This document shows positions 43,589 through 51,339 of a stretch of DNA of 64,000 nucleotides, piece by piece. Both the position numbers and the translations under genes were made by a program. The stretch is from NCBI RefSeq assembly GCF_003402535.2, contig NZ_AP025172.1, positions 1,364,001 through 1,428,000 on the forward strand, written 5' to 3'. Each line of letters opens with the position of its first letter. Positions within the stretch are counted from its first letter, which is position 1. Source of the DNA: Cupriavidus sp. P-10. Its GTDB lineage: Bacteria > Pseudomonadota > Gammaproteobacteria > Burkholderiales > Burkholderiaceae. Under the pieces are notes generated by a model. The model made no database searches. It saw nothing but the letters and a program-made list of their open reading frames with translations, and was not told where the DNA came from.

Positions 43589-44587
43589 TCAGGCGACTCC
43601 GGCGGCCTCGTCGACACCGGTGCTGGCGAAGCGCTCGCGATAGGCGCCGGGGGTCACGTTGAGGCGGCGCTGGAACGCCTGCCGGAGCCGCGCCTCCGAT
43701 CCAAACCCGCACTCCACCGCGATCCACTTCAGCGGTTGCTCGCCGCTTTCGAGCAGCCGCCGCGCCGCGTCAAGCCGGGTCTGCTCGACGTAGGCCGACG
43801 GTGTGTGCCCGGTCTCCTTCTGGAACACCCGGGAAAAATTGCGCTCGCTCATCGCAAAGCGCGCTGCCAGCGCCTTGACCGAGAGGTCAGCCTTTGGCGT
43901 GCGATGAATATGGTCCTGGATGTCGCGCACCCTCGGATGCACCGTCATCTGGCTGAGCAGGTGTTCGCTGAACTGCGACTGCCCGCCCGGCCGCTTCAGG
44001 TAAACCACAAGATCCCGCGCCACCGACAGCGCGATGTCGCGCCCCAGGTCCTCTTCCACCATGGCGAGTACGAGGTCGAACACGGCGGTCACTCCGGCTG
44101 ACGTCCAGATATGCGCGTCGCGCACGAAGATGGCATCGGCATCCACCTCGGTCCCGGGATACCGCTGCCGCATGAGTTCCGCCACGCTCCAGTGCGTGGC
44201 CGCGCGCCGTCCGTTTAGCAGGCCCGCCTCGGCGAGGAAGAAGCTGCCCGAGCACAGGCCGACGATAGTCTGGATCCGGTTGACCTGTGTGCGGCACCAG
44301 TCGACGATGTCCTCGCACGCCGCCAGGACATTGAGGATGTCCCGCGCGCCGACAACCACCACCACGTCGGCGGGTGGCCGGCCAGCGAGCGCCTGCGTGG
44401 CATCGAGCGCAACCAGCGTGTCGGAACGGATCGCGCCGGCCTGCGGCCCGACGATGCGCAGCGCATATTTCGGCTCGCAGCCGAGCTGCTGCAGGCGGGT
44501 GTTGGCATAGTCGAAGACATTGATGGCGCCGACGGCTTCGATGGCCTTGAAGCCGGGATAGATGACGATGTCTACAGTAGTTCTCAT
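43589..44587 (-). CDS. GlxA-family AraC-type regulator
   Basis: A 332-residue regulator: DJ-1/PfpI-like domain (TVDIVIYPGFKAIEAVGAIN; IVGLCSGSFFLAEAGLLNG) and AraC HTH (VKALAARFAMSERNFSRVF; LKWIAVECGFGSEARLRQAF). Stop lies six bases from the end of the convergent frmA gene. It is the most divergent of the four GlxA-like regulators here; the effector is unknown. Formaldehyde-related control of frmA cannot be excluded but is not shown. Confidence 0.85.
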   Translation of the reverse strand: MRTTVDIVIYPGFKAIEAVGAINVFDYANTRLQQLGCEPKYALRIVGPQAGAIRSDTLVALDATQALAGRPPADVVVVVGARDILNVLAACEDIVDWCRTQVNRIQTIVGLCSGSFFLAEAGLLNGRRAATHWSVAELMRQRYPGTEVDADAIFVRDAHIWTSAGVTAVFDLVLAMVEEDLGRDIALSVARDLVVYLKRPGGQSQFSEHLLSQMTVHPRVRDIQDHIHRTPKADLSVKALAARFAMSERNFSRVFQKETGHTPSAYVEQTRLDAARRLLESGEQPLKWIAVECGFGSEARLRQAFQRRLNVTPGAYRERFASTGVDEAAGVA

Positions 44588-44772
44588 GGCGCGCAGCGTC
44601 GGGGTACGGCGCAGTCGGGGGGGCTGGCACGTTTGTCGAACGGCGATTCTATCCAATCATCGCCGCCGAGCCACGTGCAGCGTGGCGCACGCTGCCCCGT
44701 TCGACGGAGCCGGCCCGCCTTGCTATGATCAGATCGTTGACGGTCGCCGGGCCATCCAGAGGGGCAAGCCCC

Positions 44773-47700
44773 ATGCGCTGCGCAAGCTGCGGTTTCGAGA
44801 ATCCCGCGGGCGCCAAGTTTTGCGAGGAATGCGGCGCCAGGCAGGCGCGTGTTTGCCCGGCCTGCGGACAGGAGGCGGCCGCGAGCGCCAAGTTCTGCAG
44901 CGAATGCGGCGCGCCGCTGGGCGTTCCTGCCGGTATTCCTGCCGCCGCTCCCACCAGCCCCCAGGCAGGCGCAATGTCTTCGGGCCTGGCACCCACGACC
45001 CCGATCGACTACACCCCGCCCTACCTCGCCGAGCGCATCCGCGCGGCGCGGGCCGAGATGGAGGCCCGTGGCGTGGCGGACGGCGAGCGCAAGATGGTCA
45101 CCGCGCTGTTCGCCGACATGGCAGGCTCGACCGCACTGATGCATGACCTCGATCCCGAAGATGCGCGCCGCCTGATCGACCCGGTGCTGGCGCTGATGAT
45201 GGAGGCAGTGCATCACTATGAGGGCTATGTGGCCAAGTCGATGGGCGACGGCATCCTGGCGCTGTTCGGCGCGCCCATCGCCAATGAAGACCATCCGCAG
45301 CGAGCGCTGCTGGCGGCGCTTCGCATGCAGGTAGCCATGCGCCAGTATGCCGACGGCGTGCGCCTGGCACAGGGCATCGCGCTGCAGATCCGTGTCGGCA
45401 TCAACACCGGCGAAGTGGTGGTGCGCACCATCCGCATCCATGACCTGCACACCGACTACGACCCGGTGGGCAATTCGATCAATATTGCCTCGCGCATGGA
45501 AAACATCGCAGTGCCCGGCTCGATCGTCGCCAGCGAATACACGCGTAACCTGACCGAGGGCTATTTCGCCTTCAAGGCCCTCGGTGCAACGCCGATCAAG
45601 GGCTTGCCCGAGCCGCTCGCGGTCTTCGAGGTACTAGGCCCTGGCCCGCTGCGCACGCGCCTGCAGGTGTCGGCCAGCCGCGGCCTGGCCCGCTTTGTCG
45701 GCCGCGTCCGCGAACTCGAGCAGTTGCACGAGGCACGCGCGCGGGCACGGGCGGGACATGGGCAGATCGTCGCGGTGGTCGGCGAGCCAGGCGTGGGCAA
45801 GTCGCGGCTGTGCCACGAGTTCAAGCTGCTCGCGCCGCGCGACGCCCTGGTGCTGGAGACCTTCTCGGTTTCGCACGGGAAGGCCTACCCCTATTTGCCG
45901 CTGATAGAGCTGCTGCGCAACTACTGCCAGATCACAGCGCAGGATGACGAGCGCCGGCGGCGTGAAAAGCTGACCGGCAAGCTGCTGACGCTGGACCGTT
46001 CGCTGGAAGACAGCCTGCCGTATTTGTGCCACCTGCTGGGCGCCGCAGAGCCGGACCTGGCGCTGGCAAAGATGGACACGCAGATCCGCCAGCAGCGCAC
46101 CTTCGAGGCGTTCAAGCGGCTGCTGGTGCGCGAGAGCCTGGCCCAGCCGCTGGAGCTGATCATCGAGGACCTGCAGTGGCTGGACGACGAGACCGAGGCA
46201 TTCATCGGCTTTCTCGCAGAGGCGGTGGCCAGCGCCCGCATCCTGCTGGTGGTCAATTTCCGGCCGGAATACCGGCACGACTGGAGCCGCAAGACCGACT
46301 ACACCCAGCTGCGCCTCGATCCTCTGGGTGACGCCGAAGCCCGCGAACTGCTGCGCGCACTGCTGGGCGATGCGCCCGGACTGGCCCGGCTCGAGCAGCT
46401 GGTGCTGAAGCAGACCGAAGGCAATCCCTTCTTCATCGAGGAGGTGGTGCAGGACATGGTTGAAGGGCACGTCCTGAGCGGCGAGCGCGGACACTACCGC
46501 CTGGAGCAGATCCCTGCCAGGCTGCATATTCCCGCTACCGTGCAGGGCGTACTTGCCGCCCGCATCGATCGCCTGAACCGCGCCGAGAAAGCTCTGCTGC
46601 AGACGCTGGCGGTGATCGGCAAGGTCTTTCCGTGGAGCCTGTTGTCGCGCGTGGTCGAACTGCCCGAGGACACCACCAGGAGCCTGCTGGCGCGTCTGCA
46701 AGCCGGGGAATTCATCTATGAGCAGCCAGCCTTTCCGGAGGTGGAATACAGCTTCAAGCACGCCCTGACCCAGGAGGTGACCTACGGCTCGCTGCTGAGC
46801 GAGCGACGGCGCGCCCTGCATGAATGCACCGGGCAAGCGCTCGAAGACTTGTACCAGGCCCAGCTCGAGGAACACTGCAGCGAGCTGGCCTATCACTTCA
46901 GCCGCAGCGGCAACACGCCCAAGGCGGTGGAATACCTGCACCGCGCCGGACGCCAGGCGGTGCAGCGCTCAGCCGACGCCGAGGCGGTCACCCATCTCAC
47001 CACGGCGCTGGGCTTGCTCGCGTCACTGCCCGAAACCCGGGAGCGAGCGCGGCAGGAACTCGCGCTGCAGCTGGCGCTTGGCCCGGCCTGGATGGCCACA
47101 AAGGGCTTTGCCGCGCCCGAAGTGGAGGCCACTTATGCGCGCGCGCTGGCACTGTGCCGGCAACTCGGCGAGACGGTCGAGTTGTTTACCGCGCTGATGG
47201 GCCTGCGCACGTTCCACACGGTCCGCGCCGAACTGCGCACCGCGCGCGAGCTGGCGGGGCAGTTACTGGACCTTGCCGAGACGGCCCGGGATCCGGACCT
47301 GCTGATCCAGGCGCGCCGGGCGTTGGGCGCCAACTTGTTCTACCTGGGCGAACTGGTTCCGGCCCGCGAGCGGCTGGAACAGGCCATGGCGCTCTACGAC
47401 CCCCGGCAACACCAGTCGCACGCCTTCCTCTATGGCCTGGAACCCGGGGTGCAGGGCCTGGCGCTGATTGCCATGGACCTGTGGCTGCTCGGCTATCCGG
47501 ACCAGGCGTGCACGCGCAGCCAGGAAGCGCTTGCGCTGGCGCAGACGCCGCTGCATCCGTCGGACTCGGCAGATGCCCTGATCTCCGCCGCGGAAGTCCG
47601 GCTGCTGCGCCGCGAAGTGCAGCCGGCCCACGACCTCGCGCAGGCGCTCGTTGCCCTCTCAACCGACCATGGCCTGCCGTACGGGCTGGCGGCCGGGACT

Positions 47701-48243
47701 ATCCTCTCGGGCTGGGCGCTGGCCGCCGGGGGACGGGCGGCAGAGGGCCTGGAACTGATGCGCAACGGCCTCAGCGCATACCGCGCCACCGGAGCGGAGT
47801 TGCTGCGCACCCATTTCCTGGGACTGCTGGCCGAGACCTGTGCCAGGGCGGGACAGGTCGATGACGGACTCGCCGCGGTGGCCGAGGCACTGGCGGGGGT
47901 GGAGCGGACCGGTGAACGCGTGCATGAGGCCGAACTGCATCGGCTCAAGGGGGAACTGACACTGCTTGCAGCCAGCCATGCGGGCGAGGCCAACCATGCC
48001 GAACATGCCACGCGAGAAGCCGAGGCCTGCTTCCTGCGGGCGCTTGAGATCGCGCGCCGCCAGCAGGCCCGGTCACCGGAGCTGCGTGCCGCCGTGGCGC
48101 TGAGCCGGTTGTGGCTGCGCCAAGGCCGGCATGCGCAGGCCCTGCCGTTGCTGTCCGCAAGCTACGGCGTCTTCAGCGAAGGCTTCGATACCATGGACCT
48201 CCGGGAAGCGAGCGCATTGCTTGAAGAACTCGGCCAACCGTAA
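44773..48243 (+). CDS. Zinc-ribbon / adenylate cyclase / AAA ATPase / TPR multidomain protein
   Basis: A 1156-residue signalling protein. Two zinc ribbons at the start (CASCGFENPAGAKFCEECG and CPACGQEAAASAKFCSECG), then a class III cyclase domain at about 95-290 (KMVTALFADMAGSTALMHDL with metal-binding Asp; YVAKSMGDGILALFGAP; DPVGNSINIASRM), an AAA/STAND ATPase from about 315 (VVGEPGVGKSRLCHEF Walker A; LIIEDLQWLDDETEAF Walker B), and an alpha-helical TPR-like half (RARQELALQLALGPAWMATK onward). STAND ATPases of this plan act as ligand-gated switches; here the output would be cAMP. Start at 44773 with AGAGGGG upstream. Stand-alone gene. Confidence 0.9.
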   Translation: MRCASCGFENPAGAKFCEECGARQARVCPACGQEAAASAKFCSECGAPLGVPAGIPAAAPTSPQAGAMSSGLAPTTPIDYTPPYLAERIRAARAEMEARGVADGERKMVTALFADMAGSTALMHDLDPEDARRLIDPVLALMMEAVHHYEGYVAKSMGDGILALFGAPIANEDHPQRALLAALRMQVAMRQYADGVRLAQGIALQIRVGINTGEVVVRTIRIHDLHTDYDPVGNSINIASRMENIAVPGSIVASEYTRNLTEGYFAFKALGATPIKGLPEPLAVFEVLGPGPLRTRLQVSASRGLARFVGRVRELEQLHEARARARAGHGQIVAVVGEPGVGKSRLCHEFKLLAPRDALVLETFSVSHGKAYPYLPLIELLRNYCQITAQDDERRRREKLTGKLLTLDRSLEDSLPYLCHLLGAAEPDLALAKMDTQIRQQRTFEAFKRLLVRESLAQPLELIIEDLQWLDDETEAFIGFLAEAVASARILLVVNFRPEYRHDWSRKTDYTQLRLDPLGDAEARELLRALLGDAPGLARLEQLVLKQTEGNPFFIEEVVQDMVEGHVLSGERGHYRLEQIPARLHIPATVQGVLAARIDRLNRAEKALLQTLAVIGKVFPWSLLSRVVELPEDTTRSLLARLQAGEFIYEQPAFPEVEYSFKHALTQEVTYGSLLSERRRALHECTGQALEDLYQAQLEEHCSELAYHFSRSGNTPKAVEYLHRAGRQAVQRSADAEAVTHLTTALGLLASLPETRERARQELALQLALGPAWMATKGFAAPEVEATYARALALCRQLGETVELFTALMGLRTFHTVRAELRTARELAGQLLDLAETARDPDLLIQARRALGANLFYLGELVPARERLEQAMALYDPRQHQSHAFLYGLEPGVQGLALIAMDLWLLGYPDQACTRSQEALALAQTPLHPSDSADALISAAEVRLLRREVQPAHDLAQALVALSTDHGLPYGLAAGTILSGWALAAGGRAAEGLELMRNGLSAYRATGAELLRTHFLGLLAETCARAGQVDDGLAAVAEALAGVERTGERVHEAELHRLKGELTLLAASHAGEANHAEHATREAEACFLRALEIARRQQARSPELRAAVALSRLWLRQGRHAQALPLLSASYGVFSEGFDTMDLREASALLEELGQP

Positions 48244-48301
48244 CCCTATCGCCCGCCCGACCGCCCGATCGCCGCGCCGAAACCATCGCCGTGCCGCAAG
48301 G

Positions 48302-49438
48302 TCAGCTTCCGCTACGGACGAATGGCGTGCGCACGACTCTCGCGGCTATCTTGTTTCGGTAGACCTGCACATTGACGTGCGAGCCGATCGTGATCTCGGG
48401 CGCCACACGCGCCAACGCGATAGCGATCCGCAGCGTCGGACTATAGGTTGCGCTGGTGACCTTGCCAATCACCGCGCCCCCCTCGTCTGTCACAGTGCTA
48501 TGCGCCGGCGGGACGGCGGCACTGCCTTCCAAAGCAAGTCCAACGAACTGCTGCGTCTGGCGACGGGCACACACGGCTGACTTGCCGAAGAAATCCCGGT
48601 CTGAATCAAGATCAACACTCCAGCCCAGACCGGCATCGAGTGGCGAGGTATGGTGATCCATGTCCTTCCCGTTTCGATGTACGCCTGCCTCGAGCCGAAG
48701 CGTATCCCATGCTTCATGGCCCACTGGATCGATGCCTGCCGACCGCAACATCTCCCAAATTCGGCCGGCATGCCTTGCCAGCAGCAGCAATTCGAAACCA
48801 TCCTCCCCGGTCTTCCCGGTTCTCGCCACCATCAACTCCCCGAATTCCGGGTCGTGCACGATGGTCGAGTTGAACGGCTTCAGTTTTTCGGCTCGGCGCG
48901 CGGCTGGAATCGCCCGGAATACTTTTTCCCGCGCCTTCGGGCCTTGCACAGCGATGACCGCTAACGGCTCAACCTCCTCCGTTACCCAATCCTGTCGTCG
49001 CGGGACCACGGTCACCTGGCCTTTCGCCTCGACGATCTTTGCCCGGATCCACTCGATGTCAACAGCGGCCATGCGCGCGTTCAGGACAGCACGGAAATGC
49101 TGCTCCGCCAGGTAATAAACAATGAGGTCATCGATCACCCCGCCAGACATGTTGAGCATGCAGCTATACAGCGCCTTTCCCGGCGTCTTCAGCTTTCCGA
49201 TGTCATTTGCCAGGAGCCTGCCAAGCACCATGCGCACATCGGGCCCATGCAGATCGACTACGCACATATGTGACATGTCGAACATACCGGCATCTTCGCG
49301 CACGGTGTGGTGCTCTTCGATCTGAGATCCATAGGCAACAGGGAGCTTCCACCCTTCGACGTCGCCTATGCGAGCGCGAAGGAGACTGTGATGGTCATAC
49401 AGTGGAGTCTGCTGCCAATGCGGGAAACCTTTGGTCAT
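48302..49438 (-). CDS. GcvT-like aminomethyltransferase, stand-alone
   Basis: A 378-residue protein of the glycine-cleavage T-protein family. QTPLYDHHSLLRARIGDVEG, MFDMSHMCVVDLHGPDVRMV, TGKTGEDGFELLLLARHAGR and DTLRLEAGVHRNGKDMDHH cover the folate-binding fold. It transfers a methylene or methyl group to THF. No gcvH or gcvP is adjacent, so it may be either a misplaced gcvT or a specialised demethylase. Its A/T content is a little higher than neighbouring betaine genes. The start at 49438 lacks a clear ribosome site. Its promoter (site B) matches those of sdaA and the flavin reductase, linking it to one-carbon metabolism. Confidence 0.85.
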   Translation of the reverse strand: MTKGFPHWQQTPLYDHHSLLRARIGDVEGWKLPVAYGSQIEEHHTVREDAGMFDMSHMCVVDLHGPDVRMVLGRLLANDIGKLKTPGKALYSCMLNMSGGVIDDLIVYYLAEQHFRAVLNARMAAVDIEWIRAKIVEAKGQVTVVPRRQDWVTEEVEPLAVIAVQGPKAREKVFRAIPAARRAEKLKPFNSTIVHDPEFGELMVARTGKTGEDGFELLLLARHAGRIWEMLRSAGIDPVGHEAWDTLRLEAGVHRNGKDMDHHTSPLDAGLGWSVDLDSDRDFFGKSAVCARRQTQQFVGLALEGSAAVPPAHSTVTDEGGAVIGKVTSATYSPTLRIAIALARVAPEITIGSHVNVQVYRNKIAARVVRTPFVRSGS

Positions 49439-49551
49439 CGGTTTGACTCGGTTGGCAATCGGAATGTTGGCAAGGGAATCGGCCGTGGTCCATCGGCGAC
49501 GCGTACCCGATGCCATGCATCGTGTTGCGTCAGCGTGCGATGTTGCCTACC

Positions 49552-49585
49552 AGTACATCAAATCGTTGGAATAGCGGATAGAACC
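49552..49585 (-). promoter_or_regulatory. Conserved GATAGAACC / AGTACATCAAAT element (site B)
   Basis: AGTACATCAAAT (49552-49563), 13 bases, GATAGAACC (49577-49585), followed by AAAGCGGCAT and TGGGACGCC, the latter two also found at site A (40958 onward). It lies 114 bases before the GcvT-like gene. The rest of 49439-49839 holds no gene; the part right of 49680 leads into the repeat-protein gene at 49840. Confidence 0.55.
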
Positions 49586-49839
49586 AAAGCGGCATTCACA
49601 TGGGACGCCCCCGCCAGGCAAGCGGCTGTTGTCGTCACTTGCCCCTACGCGCGTGGTGGTCGCGCTCTGCCAGATCTGTCCAGATGATTGTTGTGGGTTT
49701 TGAAACCGATCATTGTAGAAGTCAGGGTTTACCTACCCAAGGGAAATCCCTAATATGGCACTTCATTGAATGCCGCGGTGCAACAAGCACTTACCGTACC
49801 CAAGGAACGGCATTCCCAAGTTTGAAGATGAGGTGAGCC

Positions 49840-50055
49840 ATGCATACCATTCGTGCCCTAGTCGCTGTCGCCGCACTCGCTGCGACACTCGTTGCCGCTC
49901 CGGCGTTCGCCAAGAGTGGCAAATTCGACACTTACACTGATGGCGCGCGCTCCGGGAAGTACGACGTTTACACTGACGGCGCAAAAAGCGGCAAGTTCGA
50001 CACTTACACGGACGGCGCCAGGTATTTCATCGCGTCCGATCGCGCCCCCCTTTAA
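49840..50055 (+). CDS. Small secreted protein of three YTDGA repeats
   Basis: A 71-residue protein: Sec signal peptide MHTIRALVAVAALAATLVAA with cleavage after PAFA (residue 24), then three 12-residue units, KSGKFDTYTDGA, RSGKYDVYTDGA and KSGKFDTYTDGA, and an 11-residue tail. Each unit has two Asp residues spaced D-x-Y-x-D-G, close to the DxDxDG loop that binds calcium in other families. GAGGTGAG precedes the ATG and a strong terminator follows. No family is recognised. The related gene at 50677 faces it. A periplasmic role, perhaps binding a cation or envelope polymer, is inference. Confidence 0.75.
   Translation: MHTIRALVAVAALAATLVAAPAFAKSGKFDTYTDGARSGKYDVYTDGAKSGKFDTYTDGARYFIASDRAPL
49912..50019 (+). 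repeat. 36-bp in-frame tandem repeat, three copies
   Basis: Units 49912-49947, 49948-49983 and 49984-50019 encode the three YTDGA repeats. The copies differ mostly at synonymous positions, so selection appears to keep the amino-acid repeat. Confidence 0.85.
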
Positions 50056-50108
50056 GAACTGCAGGTCCCCGGCGGGGAATCCTCCGCCAAACCGGTTCCG
50101 CTCTCCCG

Positions 50109-50140
50109 AACCCCACACTTCTCCAGAGTGTGGGGTTTTT
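50109..50140 (+). terminator. Rho-independent terminator after the YTDGA gene
   Basis: AACCCCACACT (50109-50119) pairs with AGTGTGGGGTT (50127-50137), then five T. It lies 54 bases after the stop codon. Confidence 0.88.
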
Positions 50141-50251
50141 ACTTTTCGGGAAACAGAATTTCCAGCCCCCGACACTGAGGCTTGCCTGGAGCGGGCCTGG
50201 AGAGCGACATCGTCAAACGCGCCGGTTGATGCCTTGGCCTCGCTCACTTAG

Positions 50252-50522
50252 AGACCTCACAAAGCACGGACGGGGGCGACGACTGCCCCTTTGCGCTGGT
50301 TCGACGCGGACCTTGGTGCATTCGAATCGCTCGAGCGATGGATCGCCGAGCATCCGGCGGATTTCTTTGCCGGCGGTGTGGAGGCAGAACTCGATCCGGA
50401 CGTCGCCAACCTGCTGCTGGCGGCATCTCAGCCCGACGTCGCTCAGGCCATCTCGCAGTTTTCTGCCCGTGCGTTACAGGCATCGAGCGAAGGCCCTGCG
50501 GCAGCGTTGCCGAGAGGCTTGA
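50252..50522 (+). pseudogene. Fragment of an unrecognised coding region
   Basis: The frame open from 50252 encodes LRWFDADLGAFESLERWIAE and DVANLLLAASQPDVAQAISQ, with codon use like a real gene up to about 50520. It has no ATG start and no ribosome site, only a TTG at 50291. Probably the C-terminal relic of a longer gene; family not recognised. Confidence 0.35.
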
Positions 50523-50565
50523 GATCCGGGCGGCCTCCCCCGGAAATCAGTGAAGAGAAAAAGAA

Positions 50566-50596
50566 AATCCCCCAAGGCCGTGACTCGGGGGAGATT
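50566..50596 (-). terminator. Probable terminator for the second YTDGA-type gene
   Basis: CCCCC (50569-50573) and GGGGG (50587-50591), extended by AAT/ATT pairs, form a hairpin on the minus strand followed by TTTTCTTTTTCTC. It lies about 80 bases after the stop codon at 50677. Confidence 0.7.
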
Positions 50597-50676
50597 CTGG
50601 GTTGTGGCTGCGGCGTAGCGCGCCCTACGCTGATCGGCCAGATGATAGGGCCAGATCAGACCGACTATGTACTTGC

Positions 50677-50928
50677 TTACTTACCATCCTCTGTCAGCCC
50701 GTCGCGATTGGTAATTCTCGCACCGTCACTGAACACGTCCCGCCTGTCGACGACTCTTGCGCCATCCGAGTAGACATCAAACTTTGCGCTGCCATCAGCA
50801 TAGGGATCTCGCGGCCCCATGACGCTCGCGCCGTCCGTGTACACATCTCGCGCCCCGATGCCGGCATAGGCCAGGCTTGCGCCAAGCGCAGCGCTCGCGC
50901 CAGCTAGCAGAATAAGCGTCTTTACCAT
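50677..50928 (-). CDS. Small secreted protein of DxYxDGA-type repeats
   Basis: An 83-residue protein: signal peptide MVKTLILLAGASAALGASLA with cleavage after YA, then four or five degenerate units, ARDVYTDGAS, PRDPYADGS, KFDVYSDGARV, RRDVFSDGARI and RDGLTEDGK. The core D-x-[YF]-x-D-G-[AS] matches the units of the protein at 49840, but the repeats are less alike, so the two genes diverged long ago. A strong AGGAGGT site lies before the ATG. It converges with the first gene and diverges from the histidine kinase gene at 51340, with a palindrome between. Confidence 0.75.
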   Translation of the reverse strand: MVKTLILLAGASAALGASLAYAGIGARDVYTDGASVMGPRDPYADGSAKFDVYSDGARVVDRRDVFSDGARITNRDGLTEDGK

Positions 50929-51054
50929 TTTTTTACCTCCTACTTATGCGGTTGCAACAGCCCGGCAGCGAATCCTTTTTCGCTCCAGTATGAGGACGCA
51001 GCTTTGTACGACTGCAATGTATGCCCTGGCGGTAGGTAGATGAATAGGGCTTGT

Positions 51055-51090
51055 TTCCGAAAAGGGCCTAGGGGAATGCCCGATTCGGAA
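51055..51090. promoter_or_regulatory. 36-bp interrupted palindrome between the repeat-protein gene and the kinase gene
   Basis: TTCCGAAAAGGGC (51055-51067) and GCCCGATTCGGAA (51078-51090) are inverted copies matching at 11 of 13 positions, ten bases apart. It lies 127 bases before the gene at 50677-50928 and about 250 before the kinase. It looks like an operator for a dimeric regulator, perhaps the NarL-type protein encoded next door; a structured RNA is also possible. The rest of 50929-51339 is AT-richer and shows no gene. Confidence 0.5.
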
Positions 51091-51339
51091 GGCGGACGGG
51101 AACTTATCGCTTTCCTTCAAGAAGACTTACCCGCGCGGCAACGTTCTGACATAGATTGGTAGTGTGCATTGCATCATCGATGGAATCGATCCGTCTGCAC
51201 GTTGCGCGGGAATCTGTACAAATCGGTGACTCTTGACACATTTAGACCTATTGGTCTTTACAAAACTATTGTCATTTCAGATAACGCGCGGGCAATGACT
51301 GGTGCAGCCAGAATTTGTCGCGATGGTTTGAATCGAACA

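Noticed and set aside
49912..50019. 36-bp direct repeats as a possible CRISPR array
   Set aside because: The copies are adjacent with no spacers, in frame, and encode a repeated peptide.
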